DNA of 64,000 nt, from assembly GCA_020860715.1 (NCBI GenBank), contig JAJBTU010000002.1, positions 115,890 to 179,889 on the forward strand. The letters run 5' to 3'. The stretch is from Clostridiales bacterium. GTDB lineage: Bacteria; Bacillota; Clostridia; Lachnospirales; Lachnospiraceae. A program made the position numbers and the translations under genes. The stretch's first letter is position 1; the number at the start of each line of letters is the position of its first letter. The notes beneath the pieces are model-generated. The model saw only the letters and a program-made list of their open reading frames with translations, ran no database searches and was not told the origin of the DNA. Below, piece by piece: positions 60,889 to 64,000 of this stretch.

Positions 60889-62430
60889 ATGAAAAAACCA
60901 ACAGTACTGATGATTCTGGACGGATATGGATTGAATGAAAAGACAGAGGGCAATGCGATCGCGCAGGCCGCGACTCCCGTTATGGATGAACTGATGTCGA
61001 CCTGTCCTTTTGTACAGGGTGCGGCGAGCGGACTTTCAGTCGGACTTCCGGACGGGCAGATGGGCAATTCTGAGGTGGGCCATATGAATATGGGCGCCGG
61101 GCGCGTGGTCTATCAGGATCTGACCAGAATTACGAAAGAGATAGAAGACGGCGACTTTTTTGAGAATGCGGAACTGAAACGCGCGATGGAGAATGCGAAA
61201 ACAAATGATTCCAGCCTTCATATGTGGGGACTTCTCTCTGACGGCGGTGTGCACAGTCACAACACGCATGTATATGCGCTGCTGGAGATGGCGAAGCGTT
61301 ACGGGCTGAAAAAGGTTTATGTGCACTGCTTCCTGGACGGCCGTGATACGCCGCCGGCTTCGGGCAGGGATTATGTGCAGCAGCTTCAGGATAAGATGGA
61401 AGAGATCGGTGTCGGTGAGATCGGCGTGGTTTCCGGACGTTATTATGCAATGGACCGGGACAACCGCTGGGACCGCGTGGAGAAGGCATACCGCGCGCTG
61501 GTGTACGGCGAGGGTGAGACGGCCGCTTCCGGCGTGGAAGCAGTGGCGCAGTCTTATGCGAAAGATGTGACAGATGAGTTCGTACTTCCGACCGTAGTAA
61601 TGAAGGACGGTGTTCCGGTAGCCACGGTAAAGGACGGCGATTCTGTCATCTTCTTCAACTTCCGTCCGGACCGGGCCAGAGAACTCACCCGCACGTTCTG
61701 CTGCGATGACTTTGACGGATTTGACCGTGGAGCACGCATTCACACGACTTATGTATGCTTTGCGGATTACGATGTGACGATCCCGAACAAGACGGTAGCG
61801 TTCCCGAAGATTTCCGTGACCAATACCTTTGGGGAATATCTGGCTGCCAACAACATGACGCAGGCGCGTATCGCCGAGACAGAGAAATACGCGCATGTGA
61901 CCTTTTTCTTCAACGGCGGCGTGGAAGCTCCGAACCCTGGTGAGGACCGCATCCTTGTGAAATCCCCGAAGGTGGCGACCTATGACCTGCAGCCTCAGAT
62001 GAGCGCACCGGAGGTATGTGAGAAGGTGGTGGGCGCGGTGACTTCAGGCAAGTACGATGTGGTGATCACGAACTTTGCGAACCCGGATATGGTCGGACAT
62101 ACCGGCGTACTTTCCGCAGCGATCAAAGCGATCGAGACTGTCGATGCGTGTGTGGGAAAGGTGGTCGAGGCTGTGAAGTCGGTGGACGGCAAGCTGTTCA
62201 TCTGCGCCGATCACGGCAATGCGGAACAGCTGATCGACTATGAGACCGGCGAACCGTTTACTGCTCACACAACGAATCCGGTGCCGTTTATTCTGGTAAA
62301 CTGCGGCGAAGGCGTTGGCCTGCGCGAGGGCGGACGGCTGGCGGATATCGTTCCGACCCTCATTGAACTGATGGGGATGGAGCAGCCGGCGGAGATGACA
62401 GGGAAATCCCTTCTGACGCACGAGGCGTAA
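60889..62430 (+). CDS. gpmI: 2,3-bisphosphoglycerate-independent phosphoglycerate mutase
   Basis: A 513-residue glycolytic enzyme interconverting 3- and 2-phosphoglycerate, dependent on Mn. 'MILDGYG' carries a metal Asp, the phosphoserine nucleophile is in 'MGNSEVGHMNMGAG', and 'FICADHGNAEQL' and 'HTTNPVPF' supply the remaining metal ligands. ATG 60889 is chosen for its spacing to 'aaggag'; the frame extends 30 codons upstream into the leader. Length is standard. Monocistronic, with promoter and terminator. Confidence 0.97.
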   Translation: MKKPTVLMILDGYGLNEKTEGNAIAQAATPVMDELMSTCPFVQGAASGLSVGLPDGQMGNSEVGHMNMGAGRVVYQDLTRITKEIEDGDFFENAELKRAMENAKTNDSSLHMWGLLSDGGVHSHNTHVYALLEMAKRYGLKKVYVHCFLDGRDTPPASGRDYVQQLQDKMEEIGVGEIGVVSGRYYAMDRDNRWDRVEKAYRALVYGEGETAASGVEAVAQSYAKDVTDEFVLPTVVMKDGVPVATVKDGDSVIFFNFRPDRARELTRTFCCDDFDGFDRGARIHTTYVCFADYDVTIPNKTVAFPKISVTNTFGEYLAANNMTQARIAETEKYAHVTFFFNGGVEAPNPGEDRILVKSPKVATYDLQPQMSAPEVCEKVVGAVTSGKYDVVITNFANPDMVGHTGVLSAAIKAIETVDACVGKVVEAVKSVDGKLFICADHGNAEQLIDYETGEPFTAHTTNPVPFILVNCGEGVGLREGGRLADIVPTLIELMGMEQPAEMTGKSLLTHEA

Positions 62431-62474
62431 GGATATCAAATAGTTACTGATATATAAATTTTGTGCGACGAAAT

Positions 62475-62515
62475 AAGATCCCGAAACGAGGACATCCCGT
62501 TTTTGGGGTCTTTTT
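62475..62515 (+). terminator. Terminator of gpmI
   Basis: An imperfect AAGATCCCGAAACG/CGTTTTTGGGGTCTT hairpin (62475-62512) is followed by TTTT. Confidence 0.7.
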
Positions 62516-62560
62516 CTTAACTTATTTTTAAAATGGACTTAATAAATATGAAAAAAACAC

Positions 62561-62589
62561 TTGTATATTTTTACAATTGCAGTTAAAAT
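62561..62589 (+). promoter_or_regulatory. Promoter of the GH25 gene
   Basis: TTGTAT (62561-62566), a 17-nt spacer and TAAAAT (62584-62589), 72 nt before the start. Confidence 0.6.
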
Positions 62590-62661
62590 AATTTTTACTT
62601 AAGAGAGACTTTTCGAGAGGGCGTAAGTCAATCCGTTATGAGGGGAAAGGAAGGATAAGGA

Positions 62662-64000
62662 ATGGCAGCATGGGAAAAAAGGGTACTTGGCAGACTGCGC
62701 AGCTGTGTATGCAGGCCGCTGGCGGCGCTGGTGCTTCTGGCTGCGGCGTTTATTGCGCTTCCGGGACAGGCGCAGGCGGCGACAAAGATACAGGGCATTG
62801 ATGTAACAGTGTATCAGGGTACAGTTGACTGGGAGGCAGTCGCGGATGACGGGATTCAGTTCGTCGTGCTCGGTACAGGCTGGTACAGGAATGGTTCGCA
62901 GACCTATGACTCAAAGTTCACCACGAACATTGAGGGGGCCATCAGCGCGGGGATTCCGGTCGGCGTCTACCGTTATACCTATTCGACGACGGTCGCGGAG
63001 ATGCGCGAGGAGGCCTATCAGGTTCTGGATCTGATTGACGGATATAAGATCTCCTATCCGGTTGCACTGGACATGGAGGCAAGCTGTTATAACAGTATGA
63101 CAAAAGCACAGCGCACGGAACTGGCGAATGCGTTTCTTGAGGTGATTGAGGAAGCCGGGTATTATCCGATGCTTTATGCGAACAATTACTGGTTTACATC
63201 ACTTCTGGACCGGACCGCTCTGTCAGATTATGATTTCTGGGTGGCCAGATACGGCAATGCCCCGTCGATATCACCGGTATCCATGTGGCAGTACAGCAGC
63301 ACCGGTAAGGTGGACGGCATCAGGACGGCGGTTGACCTGGATTACAGTTACAAGGATTATACGGCGATTATTACGCCCAGGACGTATCCGCTGATCAAAC
63401 GGACATCAGAAAGCGGCTGGCAGACAGACGGTACAAATTACTGGTATCTGAACAGCAGCGGCAAAATATTGAAGAAGACCTGGCTGACCCTGAGCGGCAA
63501 GAAGTATTATCTGGCTTCAAACGGCTACCGCGTGACCGGCTGGGCGAAGATCAGCTCGAAATACTATTACTTTAATTCCTCCGGTGAGATGCAGACAGGA
63601 TGGATCACGTTAAACGGGAAGACGTATTACCTGGATCCGTCGACCGGGGCGCGTGTGACCGGCTGGAAGACAATCAGCGGTTCGACTTATCGCTTCAACT
63701 CGTCCGGAGTGATGCAGACGGGATGGGTTACCATCAGCAAAAAGTGCTACTATCTGGATCCGACGACCGGAGCGCGTGTGACCGGCTGGCTGACGATAGA
63801 CGAAAATACGTATTATCTGAAGAAGAACAGCAGTCCGGCGGGACAGCGCTGCACCGGCTGGGTGAAGATTGACGGCAATTACTATTATTTCAATTCGTCC
63901 GGTGTGATGCAGAAAGGCTGGGCAAGGATCAACAAGAAGTATTATTATCTGGATCCGACGACCGGAGCGCGTGTGACCGGCTGGCTGACGATAGACGGAA
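62662..64000 (+). CDS. Secreted GH25 lysozyme with cell-wall-binding repeats (3' truncated by window)
   Basis: An open frame of at least 446 residues without a stop in the window. The signal peptide ends near residue 40 ('PGQAQA'). The GH25 muramidase domain spans ~43-235: 'GIDVTVYQG' has Asp47, and the catalytic 'ALDMEAS' has Asp137 and Glu139. From ~250 on come repeats of the choline- or glucan-binding type, such as 'GWVTISKKCYYLDPTTGARV' and 'GWVKIDGNYYYFNSSGVMQ', each about 20 residues, with Trp and Tyr-rich cores. They should hold the enzyme on the wall, where it cleaves peptidoglycan. 'aaggaagga' precedes the ATG. Confidence 0.9.
   Translation, partial: MAAWEKRVLGRLRSCVCRPLAALVLLAAAFIALPGQAQAATKIQGIDVTVYQGTVDWEAVADDGIQFVVLGTGWYRNGSQTYDSKFTTNIEGAISAGIPVGVYRYTYSTTVAEMREEAYQVLDLIDGYKISYPVALDMEASCYNSMTKAQRTELANAFLEVIEEAGYYPMLYANNYWFTSLLDRTALSDYDFWVARYGNAPSISPVSMWQYSSTGKVDGIRTAVDLDYSYKDYTAIITPRTYPLIKRTSESGWQTDGTNYWYLNSSGKILKKTWLTLSGKKYYLASNGYRVTGWAKISSKYYYFNSSGEMQTGWITLNGKTYYLDPSTGARVTGWKTISGSTYRFNSSGVMQTGWVTISKKCYYLDPTTGARVTGWLTIDENTYYLKKNSSPAGQRCTGWVKIDGNYYYFNSSGVMQKGWARINKKYYYLDPTTGARVTGWLTIDG
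63751..63997 (+). repeat. Exact 52-nt DNA repeat inside the GH25 wall-binding region
   Basis: 63751-63802 and 63946-63997 are identical over 52 nt, 195 nt apart and in frame. They encode the repeat ending 'DPTTGARVTGWLTID'. Exact DNA identity suggests recent duplication or gene conversion. Confidence 0.85.

Noticed and set aside
63400..64000. CRISPR-like array
   Set aside because: The repeats are coding, in frame, of variable spacing, and belong to wall-binding modules.

Overview
The window is a gene-dense stretch of a Clostridia chromosome, most likely Lachnospiraceae. This is inferred from content: PolC, a ClpC-type Clp ATPase, a threonyl T-box, a Firmicutes-style 6S RNA, infC-rpmI-rplT behind an attenuator, and several families I know mainly from Lachnospiraceae (DUF5688, DUF5716/DUF5717, a small 'endosialidase'-labelled protein, DUF1540, DUF975). 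Nearly all genes lie on the + strand. I found no phage genes, transposase, CRISPR array or rRNA. tRNA genes for Arg(CCG), Glu(CTC) and Ala(GGC) are present without encoded CCA.

Layout. 1-6.2 kb: 3' end of polC, a YqeG phosphatase, then on the minus strand pyrC, a DUF5688 protein and efp, then a membrane-anchored SH3b protein. 6.4-10.3 kb: rluF, a divergent ligA and an acetyl-type metA. 10.4-14.1 kb: purE-purM-purN-purD. 14.1-20.1 kb: a cadherin-like membrane protein, a YtrA-like GntR regulator and clpC, then a small conserved protein and radA. 20.1-22.2 kb: a lone BlaI/MecI-type regulator, a LytR-CpsA-Psr (LCP) protein with a structured leader, and tRNA-Glu. 22.2-28.3 kb: three consecutive genes of unknown function (DUF5717, DUF5716 with a degenerate actin/Hsp70-like look, and a helical-repeat protein). 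28.3-35.2 kb: purF, purB, a 149-bp inverted-repeat element, purA, ddl and a second LCP protein. 35.3-37.9 kb: a T-box, a small acidic membrane protein and thrS. 38.2-41.5 kb: an ABC export module. 41.6-43.5 kb: a DUF1540 protein and a MATE transporter. 43.5-49.1 kb: infC (probable AUU start), rpmI, rplT, secA and prfB (programmed +1 frameshift). 49.3-52.6 kb: an ACT-domain protein, hom and a phosphoglycerate-mutase-like protein that is probably the homoserine kinase. 52.6-53.9 kb: two minus-strand membrane proteins. 54.2-58.3 kb: tex, a small PD-(D/E)XK-like protein and icd. 58.3-64 kb: 6S RNA, tRNA-Ala, a prolyl-tRNA deacylase-like protein, thiN, a small membrane protein, gpmI and the 5' part of a GH25 lysozyme with wall-binding repeats.

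Main themes are purine synthesis (E, M, N, D, F, B and A are here; the other steps must lie elsewhere), Asp-family amino acids (hom, putative homoserine kinase, metA), translation (efp, infC, L35, L20, RF2, thrS, tRNAs), envelope work (ddl, two LCP proteins, GH25) and DNA maintenance (polC, ligA, radA). RNA-level control is prominent: T-box, attenuators, frameshift, 6S RNA, and several structured leaders I could not assign to a family. Promoter and terminator calls are by eye; enzyme names rest on motifs and recalled family knowledge, not on database searches.
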